A stretch of 64,000 bases of DNA from Robiginitalea aurantiaca (GCF_030380815.1 NZ_JAUDUY010000001.1:310001-374000), one strand, 5' to 3'; positions 19,198 to 28,244 are shown, counted from the stretch's first letter. A program made the numbers and translations. Notes: generated by a model not told the origin, from the sequence alone.

Positions 19198-19557
19198 TTA
19201 GTTGTTAACGAAATCGGCATCGTAATCTCCTTCTCCAACGGGTTCTTTCCCAGTTCGGATGAAGCCTTGTTTCAATTCAATGGAGTATCTGATGTAAATA
19301 GGCTTTTCATTTCGAAGCAGATCCAGGATATTGGGATACATCGAAAGTGGATAACGGAGATAGACCAGTTTGTTTCGCTTGTCGTAGTGGTTTTCAGGAA
19401 ATTTTGTCCCATCCTTAAAGAAATTGGCCTGCATTACGAGATCATCCCCATTGTAACATCGTATCAGCGCCTGTGGATAGATTTTCTTGTTAGAACTGGT
19501 GCCTCCGGACTGAATATGGATCCAGTAAAGGTCAATTTCATGGTCTATAAACTTCAT
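19198..19557 (-). CDS. Hypothetical protein, 119 residues
   Basis: I do not recognise this protein. It is hydrophilic, without signal peptide or membrane helix, and rich in Tyr and charged residues (LYWIHIQSGGTSSNKK near the start). A plus-strand frame covers the same stretch, but the minus frame has the more natural amino acid composition and sits correctly against the terminator at 19076-19106. An A/T-rich 13-mer (19567-19579) lies just upstream and is found again before the gene starting at 30125. Confidence 0.55.
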   Translation of the reverse strand: MKFIDHEIDLYWIHIQSGGTSSNKKIYPQALIRCYNGDDLVMQANFFKDGTKFPENHYDKRNKLVYLRYPLSMYPNILDLLRNEKPIYIRYSIELKQGFIRTGKEPVGEGDYDADFVNN

Positions 19558-19690
19558 AGTATTTGTGTTTAAAATTTAGCTGGCTCATAAGTTATAAATT
19601 ATTTTCGGACATCTGATAATTGTAGCCCATATTCTGTTAAAATAGCACTATAAAGACAGGGAACGCTTCAAAATTTACAATTTATTCTTC

Positions 19691-19894
19691 CTAAAATTCA
19701 GGCGCGATATGCGAACCCGGGGTCGTACAGTCCCCACAAGTCCGCCGGGTTAAAAAATACGGCTCTTCACAGAGCCCGGGCTCTGTATTTTCCAGGAGGT
19801 ATTCGATGAGTTCTGGAGGTCTGCTTAGGAAGATCTGCCGGAGTCGGTTTGCACTGCTAATGCGGGTGTCGAAAATGAGGGCGCCATCAAGCAT
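19691..19894 (-). CDS. Possible small cysteine-containing protein, 67 residues
   Basis: This short frame is coding-like in codon choice, with C or G in most third positions, and has a hydrophilic helical part followed by a cysteine cluster (GLCEEPY, then RTCGDC) and a GSH triplet. It could bind a metal, but it matches no family I know. There is no recognisable promoter. It may be a real small gene or the surviving end of a longer one, as nothing before the ATG continues the frame. Confidence 0.4.
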   Translation of the reverse strand: MLDGALIFDTRISSANRLRQIFLSRPPELIEYLLENTEPGLCEEPYFLTRRTCGDCTTPGSHIAPEF

Positions 19895-20136
19895 AAACCA
19901 TTGTTCATGAAGGGTTTAAGCCGGCACGACTTTAACGCAACCGCATAGTAACAACGGAAGTAAGAACGCGCCTGTGAGACTTCATAAACACAGATTCATC
20001 TCCAATCAAAAGGAAAACCCACTGTCTAAGGATAACACGCCCAAAGACAATACCACTTGAGGTCCCTCCTGATCCCAATCCAAAAGGCAGAACACCTGAT
20101 CACCTGCCTTTCAATAGCGGGTAGGTCTTTAGGAGA

Positions 20137-20319
20137 TCAATTATTGTGGGAACCGTCGCAGAATGGGGCGTCTGCTGTCTTTCCGCAATTACAAAGGGAA
20201 AAACGGTTTCGCTTTGGAATGGCATTGCCATCTGCATCGAGAAGGACGATATCCTGAGCGTTTAAAACAGTAACTTTTCCGGTTTTGGAGATTTGAATTG
20301 TAGGTTTTTTTTCTTCCAT
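20137..20319 (-). CDS. CDGSH iron-sulfur domain protein
   Basis: The 60-residue protein ends with CNCGKTADAPFCDGSH, a full CDGSH signature (C-x-C-x2-[ST]-x3-P-x-C-D-G-[SAT]-H), which binds a [2Fe-2S] cluster through three Cys and one His. The whole protein is one such domain with a short N-terminal beta part. The family (mitoNEET-like) acts in redox or cluster transfer in the cytoplasm; the partner is not known in bacteria of this group. A well-formed promoter lies directly upstream (20334-20364). Confidence 0.92.
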   Translation of the reverse strand: MEEKKPTIQISKTGKVTVLNAQDIVLLDADGNAIPKRNRFSLCNCGKTADAPFCDGSHNN

Positions 20320-20333
20320 TCTTAAATTTTTCA

Positions 20334-20364
20334 GAAAGCTACAATTATTCTCGCATACCTCAAA
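20334..20364 (-). promoter_or_regulatory. Promoter of the CDGSH gene
   Basis: Read on the minus strand, TTTG (20364-20361), exactly 19 bases, then TAGCTTTC (20341-20334) match the Bacteroidota minus-33/minus-7 pair, with one mismatch in the minus-7 box. The ATG follows 14 bases after the box. Confidence 0.6.
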
Positions 20365-20568
20365 TGCAAGAGCTCACGTCTTGGCCGCTTTCCGCAAAAA
20401 AAATAGTATCGCGAGAGGTATCCAGGCCTGATGCACAGAAGATGCAGCCTTAAACACTTTCTTGGGAACGGATTATATCCTGCCTGATATATAATTGCAG
20501 CGCCTTGCCTATCAGGAGATTCAATGTATGATTATGACAAAAAACAACGTATTTACCCTTAATGATTA
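20365..20568. other. Intergenic stretch without a visible gene
   Basis: Between the CDGSH promoter and the repeats before the PAS gene I see no convincing reading frame, RNA gene or hairpin. The base composition is mixed with A/T-rich patches. Confidence 0.5.
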
Positions 20569-20620
20569 GGGGATTCCTGTGCGTATTTCGGGGTTCCTGT
20601 CGTTAATTTTAATATCTTTA
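20569..20620 (+). promoter_or_regulatory. Direct repeats and candidate promoter before the PAS/MBL unit
   Basis: GGGGATTCCTGT (20569-20580) and GGGGTTCCTGT (20590-20600) end exactly 20 bases apart, that is about two helical turns, so a protein dimer could bind both on one face. TATCTTTA (20613-20620) is one mismatch from the minus-7 consensus and lies 30 bases before the ATG at 20650. The repeats would lie in the minus-33 to minus-55 region, where activators usually bind. The binding protein is unknown. Confidence 0.45.
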
Positions 20621-20649
20621 ATAACCTAGCAACTAATCCATAAGTCTAG

Positions 20650-21048
20650 ATGTCTGGTCACGCCATAGAATTAATCCTCAGCAGGCAATTAGCAGATTGC
20701 CTTTCCGTACCTGTTTTCATTGTGGATCCAAAGGGGAATCTCCTGTTCTACAATACGCCCGCTGAACAGGTGCTGGGCAAAAAATTTGAAGATACCGGTC
20801 AAATGTCCGTGGGAGATTGGGGGACTTCATTTAATCCACATGATGAAGAAGGAAATCCAATACCCCCTGAGGGCTTGCCACTGGTACAAACCATTAAGAC
20901 AGAATTACCTGCCCACAGGACCTTTTGGATCAATAGTCTTGAGAATAAGTCTACACGTATCTCAGTTACATCCATCCCTATTATCGGCCGATCAGAGGTG
21001 TTTTCAGGAGCTATGGCCATATTTTGGGACAATGAATTACACTTATGA
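20650..21048 (+). CDS. Single PAS domain protein
   Basis: The 132-residue protein is essentially one PAS fold: the N-terminal part with PVFIVDPKGNLLFYNTPAEQ is the typical start of a PAS domain, and a second half with beta strands ends the chain. There is no output domain, kinase or DNA-binding part, so it would act by binding a ligand or a partner. Its stop overlaps the start of the following metallo-beta-lactamase-fold gene (ATGA at 21045), which couples their translation and suggests a working pair. What it senses is not visible. Confidence 0.8.
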   Translation: MSGHAIELILSRQLADCLSVPVFIVDPKGNLLFYNTPAEQVLGKKFEDTGQMSVGDWGTSFNPHDEEGNPIPPEGLPLVQTIKTELPAHRTFWINSLENKSTRISVTSIPIIGRSEVFSGAMAIFWDNELHL

Positions 21049-21884
21049 GGGTCAAATTACACGGTACCCGGGGGGCCTATCCGACATCTTCAGTTGAGAA
21101 TCAGAAGTTTGGAGGAAATACACCCTGCATCGAGATTATTGCCGGTAACGATCGAATGATCTTGGATGCGGGAACCGGAATACTCGGGGTTGACTTTGAA
21201 GATGGGTATACGGGTGAGCGAATCGATATTTTCCTCACACACCTTCACATGGATCACGTTCAGGGCCTGGCGTTTTGTAAACCCCTGTTTAACCCCAATA
21301 AAGAAGTGCATATCTGGGGTCCCGGAGGCAGTTGCGAGCCTTTACAGACCCGTTTAAATCGATTTCTTTCGCCTCCTCTCTTTCCGATCCCGCTTAGGGA
21401 TATCCCATCTAAACTTATAATTCATGAACTTTCCGAAACCTCTTTTACCTTTGGGAAATTTCAGATTTCAACTGAATTTATAAGCCATCCGGGCCCGACT
21501 TTGGGCTTTCGGGTACAATATGGGTCCAAAATTTTGGCTTATCTCCCGGATCATGAACCCGTTATCGGGAAAGATCATTTATACCCTGAGGATGAATGGG
21601 TTTCCGGATTTGGATTGGCATTGAATGCCGATCTTCTTATTCATGATTCTCAGTACAGTATAAAAGAGTATGGGAGCAAAGTGGGATGGGGGCACAGTTC
21701 GTTGGAGATGGCGGCTGAATTTTGTTCTCGGGTAAATGCCAAACACCTCGTTATGTTCCACCATGACCCCGCCCACTCCGATACAGAAAGAACCCGGATG
21801 TTTCAGGAGTTTAATCGGTCTTCGGAATATACGTTTCCCATTGAATTGGCCATACAGGGACAGGAAATCGAGGTTGGAGGATAA
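21045..21884 (+). CDS. MBL-fold metallohydrolase
   Basis: The protein (279 residues) has the metallo-beta-lactamase metal motif as THLHMDH (His66, His68, Asp70, His71), the preceding DAGTG, and later HPGPT, HDSQY and HHDP segments that supply the remaining ligands. The N-terminal HGTRGAYP and the order of motifs resemble the PhnP / RNase Z-like branch, whose members cleave phosphodiesters, including cyclic ones. There is no signal peptide. Coupling to the PAS protein suggests a ligand-controlled hydrolase, possibly acting on a nucleotide; this is inference. Confidence 0.85.
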   Translation: MRVKLHGTRGAYPTSSVENQKFGGNTPCIEIIAGNDRMILDAGTGILGVDFEDGYTGERIDIFLTHLHMDHVQGLAFCKPLFNPNKEVHIWGPGGSCEPLQTRLNRFLSPPLFPIPLRDIPSKLIIHELSETSFTFGKFQISTEFISHPGPTLGFRVQYGSKILAYLPDHEPVIGKDHLYPEDEWVSGFGLALNADLLIHDSQYSIKEYGSKVGWGHSSLEMAAEFCSRVNAKHLVMFHHDPAHSDTERTRMFQEFNRSSEYTFPIELAIQGQEIEVGG

Positions 21885-21907
21885 TCAATATTTTGAAATC
21901 CAGAGCT

Positions 21908-22672
21908 ATGAAAATATCAATTCGCGGGTTTTTCGGATGCCTTTTACTTCTTTGTTGTGGTAAAGGATTCAGCCAGATGCCCAATGCTGCCCAGCAGAAC
22001 GACTGGGAATTTGTCGTGGCCCCATATTTGTTTATGGCCAGCGTCAATGGGGATGCGGCCCTTGGTAATTCGGCCTCCAGCCAGGTGGATTTAAACTTCA
22101 AAGATATCCTGGAGAAGCTGCAGTTTGCTTTTATGCTCCATGGAGAAGTATATAAGGGAGACTGGGGATTGTTGGTAGACATTTCGTACTTAAAATTGGG
22201 AGAAGATTTTAAAGCCGAAAGCGAGGTAAGCGGTGACATCACGTTTAAACAGACCATATTTGAGGTATTTGGGAGCAGAAAATTTAAAAAGAGATGGGGC
22301 TGGGTCGATTTTTATGGCGGCATCCGATACTGGAACCTCGGTTTGAACCTGAATTTACAGGGCCTTGATATAACCAGGATAAGCAGGGATCAGGACTGGG
22401 TGGACCCCGTATTCGGCGGACGTATTTACTTCAATGTTACCGAACGCTTTACTGCCGGATTCAGAGGGGATATTGGCGGATTTGGACTTGGATCAGACAT
22501 TGCGTACAATCTTCAACCGGGAGTGGGATATCAGTTTTCAGACTTGTTCACGGTGATGCTGCAATACAAGTACCTCTATACAAGGTATGATAACGAAATT
22601 GATGGGATTAACGCCTTTTCATATGATGCTGCTACCAATGGCCCCTTGCTCGGCCTGGTATTTCGGTTCTGA
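21908..22672 (+). CDS. Outer-membrane beta-barrel protein
   Basis: I use the ATG at 21908, which begins the signal peptide MKISIRGFFGCLLLLCCG; an in-frame ATG at 21893 only adds five residues. The mature part shows amphipathic strands and ends in GLVFRF, a typical C-terminal barrel strand with aromatic last residue. The size (about 230 mature residues) fits an eight-stranded barrel of the OmpA-transmembrane or porin type. It follows the MBL gene by 23 bases and is probably co-transcribed. Function unknown. Confidence 0.75.
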   Translation: MKISIRGFFGCLLLLCCGKGFSQMPNAAQQNDWEFVVAPYLFMASVNGDAALGNSASSQVDLNFKDILEKLQFAFMLHGEVYKGDWGLLVDISYLKLGEDFKAESEVSGDITFKQTIFEVFGSRKFKKRWGWVDFYGGIRYWNLGLNLNLQGLDITRISRDQDWVDPVFGGRIYFNVTERFTAGFRGDIGGFGLGSDIAYNLQPGVGYQFSDLFTVMLQYKYLYTRYDNEIDGINAFSYDAATNGPLLGLVFRF

Positions 22673-22814
22673 AAGGAGATTGTTTTTACGGGACACTATC
22701 AACCCCGTCTTTTTAGGTTTAACGCGTCCTGAAGTTTAATTAAATGTAGTTCAGCGGATTCGCCAACCCCGAATCTTGATAACCCCTCTGCCGAATACGC
22801 GTCTGCAATCTGTA

Positions 22815-22822
22815 TAATTTTG
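22815..22822 (+). promoter_or_regulatory. Minus-7 box of the penicillin acylase gene
   Basis: TAATTTTG matches TAnnTTTG exactly and ends 15 bases before the ATG at 22838. Its position means that an alternative TTG start at 22820 would lie inside the promoter, which supports 22838 as the true start. Confidence 0.5.
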
Positions 22823-22837
22823 AGAAACCAACCCATA

Positions 22838-25216
22838 ATGAAATCAGCTTTAATTGTACTTTCCGTTTTATTATTAATCTCCTGTGGAAGGTCGACAGGA
22901 GACGCTTTGTTGATTCCCGGGATATCGCAACCGGTAGAAGTTATACGCGACCCTTACGGGATCAACCACATCTACGCCGAGAACCAGCACGACTTGTTTT
23001 TTACCCAGGGCTACCTGGCGGCAAAAGACCGGCTATTCCAGTTTGAGATATGGAGAAGGCAGGCCACCGGGACGGTTGCCGAAATCCTGGGCGAGCGCGA
23101 ATTAAAAAGGGACATTGGGACCCGACTGTTCAAGTACAGGGGGGATCTGGAGGAGGAATTTAATTACTACCACGAAGACGGATCTGAAATAATTAATGCC
23201 TATACAGATGGGGTGAATGCCTATATTGAAGAAGTACTGAATTCTCCAGATTCGCTGCCAGTGGAGTTCAAAGCACTTGGAATTCTCCCGCAGAAATGGA
23301 CTCCTGAAGTCGTTATCTCACGCCATCAGGGTCTTCTTGGAAATATTAATGAGGAATTGTCTGTGGGTCGGGCTGTTGCCAACCTTGGAGCGGAAAAGGT
23401 AAAATCCCTGATGTGGTTCCATCCTAAATCCCCCGATTTGTCTCTGCACGGCCGTATTGATTCCACAACTCTTTCGGAAAACATTCTGGAGCTCTACAAT
23501 GCCTATCGCAAACCGGTATCCTATCAGGCATCCGATGTTGTAGAGGCCTACAGGAGTTCTCAAACCGCCATGGCTTTACTTGAGCAGGGGCACAAAAAGC
23601 CGGACAGTCTTTCCCTGGGTAGCAATAACTGGGTGGTGCGGGGAGAACTTATGACCAATGGTAAACCCCTGATGGCTAACGACCCGCACCGCACGATCAC
23701 GGTGCCTTCCCTTCGATACATGATCCACCTGTCCGCCCCGGGCTGGGATGTTATTGGCGGTGGGGAACCGGAAATCCCCGGGGTATCCATAGGCCATAAC
23801 GGATACGGGGCATGGGGACTTACCGTATTCCGGACAGATGGAGAAGATCTCTATGTCTATGAAACAAACCCTGAAAACCCGAATCAATACCGCTATAAAG
23901 GCAATTGGCTCGATATGGAGGTGATACAGGAGGAAATCCCTGTAAAGGGTCAAGAGAATTACACAGCTCAAATGAAATACAGCAGGCATGGCCCGATTGT
24001 TTATGAGGATTTAGAGCGCAATCTGGCATATGCCGTCCGCTGTGCCTGGCTGGAACCAGGAGGGTCTCCGTACCTGGCTTCCTTAAGGATGGACCAGGCA
24101 AAAAGTTGGGAGGAATTCCGCGAAGCGTGTAATTACAGCCATATCCCGGGAGAGAATATGATTTGGGCAGATGCTGACGGGAATATTGGGTGGCAGGCAG
24201 TTGGAATTGCTCCGGTACGGACCAATTTTTCGGGGATGGTTCCCGTTCCGGGGGATGGGCGTTTTGAATGGGAAGGGTATTTGCCCATTGTGGAAAAACC
24301 CAATGCCTTTAACCCCCCATCCGGATTTATCGCTACTGCCAATGAGAATGTCACCCCGGAGTCTTATACGCGGTGGGAGGCTATCGGATATACCTGGGCC
24401 GATTCCTTTCGGGGGCAGCGCATCGACGAAATCCTTGACGGCGGTGAAAAATTGACCATGAATGCTATGAAGGATTTACAGACAGATTATTTATCCCTGC
24501 CTGCCCGAAGACTTGTTCCCTATCTGGAAAATCTTGGACTGGAGGGGCGTGAGAAGGAGGCCATGACTTATTTTGAAGGGTGGGATTTTAGACTCACAGC
24601 AAATTCAGTTCCGGCTGCCATCTATGTGTCCTGGGAAAATGCGATTAAGGAAAAGGCCCATCGCGAATTCGTTCCGGATGAGGCAAAAACATTTATTCAG
24701 GGCCTGCAACTGGAACGTATTCTGGAGTGGATCGATAACCCGGGGGAGCACTTCGGGACCCGGGCAAAGCGGGATGAATTCCTGAGGCAGGCCTTCGAGG
24801 AGGCCGTGGCATTCCTGGCGGATCGGCTGGGACCACAAATGGATGGGTGGCAATATGGGCAATACGACCTTAAGCATATCGAATTAAAACATGCATTGAG
24901 TGCGTCTGTGTCAGATTCCCTCCGTTCTGAACTGGACCTCCCGTCCCTTCCCAGGGGCGGCAATGGATATACTCCCGGGTCTACTGGGAATAATTACAAC
25001 CAGTCCAGCGGCGCTACTTTTCGAATCATTGTTCCTGTTGGAGAATGGGATAAAGCCCTTGGGATAAACAGCCCGGGACAATCCGGGAATCCCGACAGCC
25101 CGTATTACGACAACCTCTATAGAATGTGGGGAGAAGACGGATATTTTCCATTATATTATTCCAGGGATTCAATCCTGAAGTATGCGGATTCGGAATTGAT
25201 GCTGAAACCCAGATAA
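22838..25216 (+). CDS. Penicillin acylase family lipoprotein (Ntn hydrolase)
   Basis: The start at 22838 gives a lipoprotein signal peptide with lipobox LISC (Cys17). The sequence DPYGINHIYAENQHDLFFTQGY is the conserved beginning of the alpha subunit. The beta subunit should start at Ser262 in GSNNW, the N-terminal nucleophile exposed by self-cleavage. Conserved N and R residues of the family follow (for example DPHRT). These enzymes hydrolyse amide bonds, such as penicillins or acyl-homoserine lactones. Length (792 residues) is normal. The lipid anchor places it in the periplasm or on the outer membrane. The substrate cannot be told from sequence. Confidence 0.88.
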   Translation: MKSALIVLSVLLLISCGRSTGDALLIPGISQPVEVIRDPYGINHIYAENQHDLFFTQGYLAAKDRLFQFEIWRRQATGTVAEILGERELKRDIGTRLFKYRGDLEEEFNYYHEDGSEIINAYTDGVNAYIEEVLNSPDSLPVEFKALGILPQKWTPEVVISRHQGLLGNINEELSVGRAVANLGAEKVKSLMWFHPKSPDLSLHGRIDSTTLSENILELYNAYRKPVSYQASDVVEAYRSSQTAMALLEQGHKKPDSLSLGSNNWVVRGELMTNGKPLMANDPHRTITVPSLRYMIHLSAPGWDVIGGGEPEIPGVSIGHNGYGAWGLTVFRTDGEDLYVYETNPENPNQYRYKGNWLDMEVIQEEIPVKGQENYTAQMKYSRHGPIVYEDLERNLAYAVRCAWLEPGGSPYLASLRMDQAKSWEEFREACNYSHIPGENMIWADADGNIGWQAVGIAPVRTNFSGMVPVPGDGRFEWEGYLPIVEKPNAFNPPSGFIATANENVTPESYTRWEAIGYTWADSFRGQRIDEILDGGEKLTMNAMKDLQTDYLSLPARRLVPYLENLGLEGREKEAMTYFEGWDFRLTANSVPAAIYVSWENAIKEKAHREFVPDEAKTFIQGLQLERILEWIDNPGEHFGTRAKRDEFLRQAFEEAVAFLADRLGPQMDGWQYGQYDLKHIELKHALSASVSDSLRSELDLPSLPRGGNGYTPGSTGNNYNQSSGATFRIIVPVGEWDKALGINSPGQSGNPDSPYYDNLYRMWGEDGYFPLYYSRDSILKYADSELMLKPR

Positions 25217-25230
25217 TCTGGCATATTTCC

Positions 25231-25812
25231 CTACAGTTTTCCGGCACGTACGCGGCTTAGGGTCTCAGGACTCAGCAATAAATAGGAAGCAATATGGTTG
25301 ATGGAAGCTCTTTTGGATGCCTCCGGATACTCCCTTAGGAACCGCTCATAGCGGTCTCGGGCGGATTCAAATTTCCAGGAATCTGCTTTTTGCTGTGACT
25401 GGACCAGCGAACCCTCTAACATTCGGATCAGAATTTGGAATAACCCCGGGTATTTTTGTGCCAGATTTTTAAAGGAGCCATAGGGGACCAGTCCGAAAAT
25501 TCCATCCTCCAGGACCTCTACCATGAGTTCGGTGGGGGCTTCCCGGAAAAGGCTTTCAATACACCAGATTGGCTTTCCTTCTACTGCAAAATGTTCGGTT
25601 ACTTCTTTCCCGTTTTTATAATAGTATTGCCTTAGCATTCCCGATTCTACCAGGATAAAGTGCCTGCTGATTTCCCCCTGTTGCAAGAGGTGTTCCTTTT
25701 TTCGGAGACTTCTTCGTTCTATAAGATCGGCGAATGCCTGAAGTTCATCCTCGTTTATAGGTATGTCGGAACCTAGGAATTTTTTGGCCAAAGTGTATTC
25801 AGCAGTGTTCAC
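25231..25812 (-). CDS. Crp/Fnr-family transcription regulator
   Basis: The 193-residue protein, starting with GTG, has an N-terminal cyclic-nucleotide-binding-like beta roll (residues about 20-125) and a C-terminal helix-turn-helix whose recognition helix reads SPETLSRVR. The E-x2-S-R pattern equals that of E. coli FNR, which reads TTGAT half-sites. The N-terminal cysteines of FNR that bind the iron-sulfur cluster are absent, so oxygen sensing by that route is unlikely. The gene is divergent from the GH3 gene, and the gap between them has an FNR-like box at 25861-25874. Its 3' end lies 14 bases from the converging acylase gene. Confidence 0.88.
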   Translation of the reverse strand: MNTAEYTLAKKFLGSDIPINEDELQAFADLIERRSLRKKEHLLQQGEISRHFILVESGMLRQYYYKNGKEVTEHFAVEGKPIWCIESLFREAPTELMVEVLEDGIFGLVPYGSFKNLAQKYPGLFQILIRMLEGSLVQSQQKADSWKFESARDRYERFLREYPEASKRASINHIASYLLLSPETLSRVRAGKL

Positions 25813-25860
25813 AGGGAGTTTTAAAGGTAAAGATATTGTATTCCTCCAAATTGGTGTTTT

Positions 25861-25874
25861 CTGATCCAGATCAA
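25861..25874. promoter_or_regulatory. FNR-type binding site in the divergent promoter region
   Basis: CTGAT-CCAG-ATCAA differs in one base from the FNR consensus TTGAT-N4-ATCAA. It lies between the Fnr-family gene (start 25812) and the GH3 gene (start 25926). Minus-7-like boxes are present for both: TATTTTTA (25897-25904, plus) and TATCTTTA (25835-25828, minus). The site is centred about 42-45 bases before the likely start points on either side, the classical position for an activator next to polymerase. Confidence 0.65.
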
Positions 25875-25925
25875 TGTTTTTAATTCCTATGGGTCATATT
25901 TTTAGCTCTTAAAATTTTCCAGACC

Positions 25926-28244
25926 ATGCACAAGTTCAGAAACTGTTTTCTGCTTTTTCCCCTGTTTATTATTTCCTGCACACCAAATAAACAATGGACC
26001 GAAAGAACCCATGGGGATACCATGCGGTTCCTGGAAGTTGCTGACGGCCCTACCCTGGGGTATTCGGCAAGCTCCGGGGTCACAATTTTGGAACGCAATG
26101 GACTACCTTTTAAGGACCTCAATAAGAACGGGGAGCTGGAGGTGTACGAGGACTGGCGACAACCTGCAGGTGCGCGGGCCCAGGACCTGGCATCCAGGCT
26201 TACACTGGAGGAAATAGCAGGACTGATGCTTTACAGCCGGCACCAGGCTATTCCGGCAGATTCCGAAGGCTACAGAGCCGGAACCTACAATGGGAAGCCC
26301 TTTCAGGAAGCGGATACAGTTCCTTTCGCCCTGACGGACCAGCAGCAGCAATTTCTTACTGAGGACCACCTGCGACACGTGCTGATTACCTCCGTTGAAA
26401 ACCCCGGAGTTGCTGCCCGCTGGAACAACAATGTGCAAGCCCTTGCCGAATCCATCGGATTCGGGATCCCGGCCAACAATAGTTCGGATCCCAGGAACGG
26501 GGCCCGTAAGGATGCTGAATACAACGCCGGTTCGGGCGGTACCATATCGCAATGGCCCGAGCAAATTGGGTTGTCGGCCACCTTTGACCCCGCCATAACC
26601 CGGCAGTTCGGGGCCATCGCTTCACGAGAATACAGGGCCCTGGGGATCACTACAGCCCTTTCCCCTCAGATTGACCTGGCTACAGAGCCCAGATGGAATC
26701 GGTTTTATGGGACTTTTGGAGGAGATCCGATGTTGGCAACGGAGATGGCACAGGCCTATGTCGATGGATTTCAGGGAACCGGCGAAGATGGTGGCTGGGG
26801 TGCCGAAAGTGTAAACGCCATGGTAAAGCATTGGCCCAGTGGGGGTCCTGAGGAAGGCGGAAGGGATGGTCATTTTGCCTACGGGAAGTTTGCCGTGTAC
26901 CCGGGGGGAAATTTTCAGGAGCATTTAAAACCTTTTGTGGAGGGTGCTTTTAACCTGAAAGGCAAAACAGCTACCGCCTCTGCCGTGATGCCTTATTACA
27001 CGATCTCCTATGGGCAGGACACCGTTTATAGTGAGAATGTAGGGAATGGCTTCAGTAAATACATCATTTCGGATTTGCTCAGGGAACAGTACGGATACGA
27101 TGGTGTTGTTTGCACAGACTGGCTCATTACGCGGGATGAAGGACCCCGTCCTGAAGTCTTTGGTGGAAAGCCCTGGGGAGTGGAGGCCCTTAGTGTGACC
27201 GAAAGGCATTTTAAAGCGCTGGAGGCCGGCGTGGACCAGTTCGGGGGGAACAATGAGAAAGGTCCGGTCCTGGAGGCCTTCGGGATGCTGGCTGAGAAGT
27301 ACGGGGAGCAGGAGATGCGTGCGCGTATCGAAAGGTCTGCGTTACGGCTGCTAAAAAACATTTTTCAGGTGGGGTTGTTTGAGAATCCCTACCTGGAACC
27401 CGAGGTCTCCGTTAAGGAAATCGGGAAACCAGAATTTATGGAGGCAGGTTACCAGGCACAATTGAAGTCTATCGTAATGCTTAAGAACAGGATGGGTGTC
27501 CTCCCCATCGCAAAGGGAAAGAAGGTGTATATTCCTAAAAGAACGGTCCCGGCCGGGGTCAATTTCTTTGGACAGCCAACCCCTGAACACCAGGAAGACC
27601 CGGTGGATCGGTCCATGGTGGAGAAGTTTTACAACACGACTCTCGATCCGGACGAGGCAGACTTTGCCATGGTCTTTATCAAAAGCCCTTTAAGCAATGG
27701 GTATAGCCGCGAAGACCGGGAAGCAGGGGGTAATGGTTATGTACCCATCAGCCTCCAGTTGAGGGATTATACCGCCACCGATGCCCGGCAGAAAAGTATT
27801 GCCGCCGGGGACCCTGTTATCGACCCTGAGATCACTGACCGTTCCTATCTGGGTAAAACAAGCAGGTCCAACAGCTTTCCCGACCTTGAAACCCTTTTCC
27901 AAACCCGGAAGGCCATGGGAGACAAGCCTGTGATCCTGGTTGTTACGGTAACCAATCCTATGGTGTTTTCCGATATTGAACCCTCAGTGGATGCGATCCT
28001 CACAGATTTTGGGGTGCAGGTGGAAGCCCTTATGGAAATGGTGTCGGGGACCTCGGAGCCCTCGGGCCTGCTCCCGATGCAAATGCCTGAGAACATGGCC
28101 ACAGTGGAAAAACAATTGGAGGATGTCCCTCACGACATGATTCCCTATGTGGATGCGGAAGGGAATGTCTACGATTTTGCCTTTGGCCTGAACTGGGATG
28201 GTGTTATCCAGGATGAAAGGGTAGCCAAATACGGGAGGAATTAA
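25926..28244 (+). CDS. Glycoside hydrolase family 3 lipoprotein
   Basis: The 772-residue product has a lipoprotein signal (lipobox ISC near residue 18). The N-terminal (beta/alpha)8 barrel domain contains LATEPRWNRFYGTFGG and KHWPSGGPEEGGRDGHF, both family 3 features, and the nucleophile Asp398 in VVCTDW. The second alpha/beta sandwich domain follows from about residue 510, and the C-terminus carries FAFGLNWDG. These enzymes release terminal beta-linked sugars, commonly glucose or xylose. It is followed 34 bases later by a secreted esterase, so the two likely act on the same decorated polysaccharide. Exact specificity is not visible. Confidence 0.9.
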   Translation: MHKFRNCFLLFPLFIISCTPNKQWTERTHGDTMRFLEVADGPTLGYSASSGVTILERNGLPFKDLNKNGELEVYEDWRQPAGARAQDLASRLTLEEIAGLMLYSRHQAIPADSEGYRAGTYNGKPFQEADTVPFALTDQQQQFLTEDHLRHVLITSVENPGVAARWNNNVQALAESIGFGIPANNSSDPRNGARKDAEYNAGSGGTISQWPEQIGLSATFDPAITRQFGAIASREYRALGITTALSPQIDLATEPRWNRFYGTFGGDPMLATEMAQAYVDGFQGTGEDGGWGAESVNAMVKHWPSGGPEEGGRDGHFAYGKFAVYPGGNFQEHLKPFVEGAFNLKGKTATASAVMPYYTISYGQDTVYSENVGNGFSKYIISDLLREQYGYDGVVCTDWLITRDEGPRPEVFGGKPWGVEALSVTERHFKALEAGVDQFGGNNEKGPVLEAFGMLAEKYGEQEMRARIERSALRLLKNIFQVGLFENPYLEPEVSVKEIGKPEFMEAGYQAQLKSIVMLKNRMGVLPIAKGKKVYIPKRTVPAGVNFFGQPTPEHQEDPVDRSMVEKFYNTTLDPDEADFAMVFIKSPLSNGYSREDREAGGNGYVPISLQLRDYTATDARQKSIAAGDPVIDPEITDRSYLGKTSRSNSFPDLETLFQTRKAMGDKPVILVVTVTNPMVFSDIEPSVDAILTDFGVQVEALMEMVSGTSEPSGLLPMQMPENMATVEKQLEDVPHDMIPYVDAEGNVYDFAFGLNWDGVIQDERVAKYGRN

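Noticed and set aside
19171-19572. Plus-strand frame of 133 residues opposite the hypothetical gene at 19198-19557
   Set aside because: It begins inside the region after a terminator without promoter, and its composition is that of an antisense shadow; the minus frame looks more natural.
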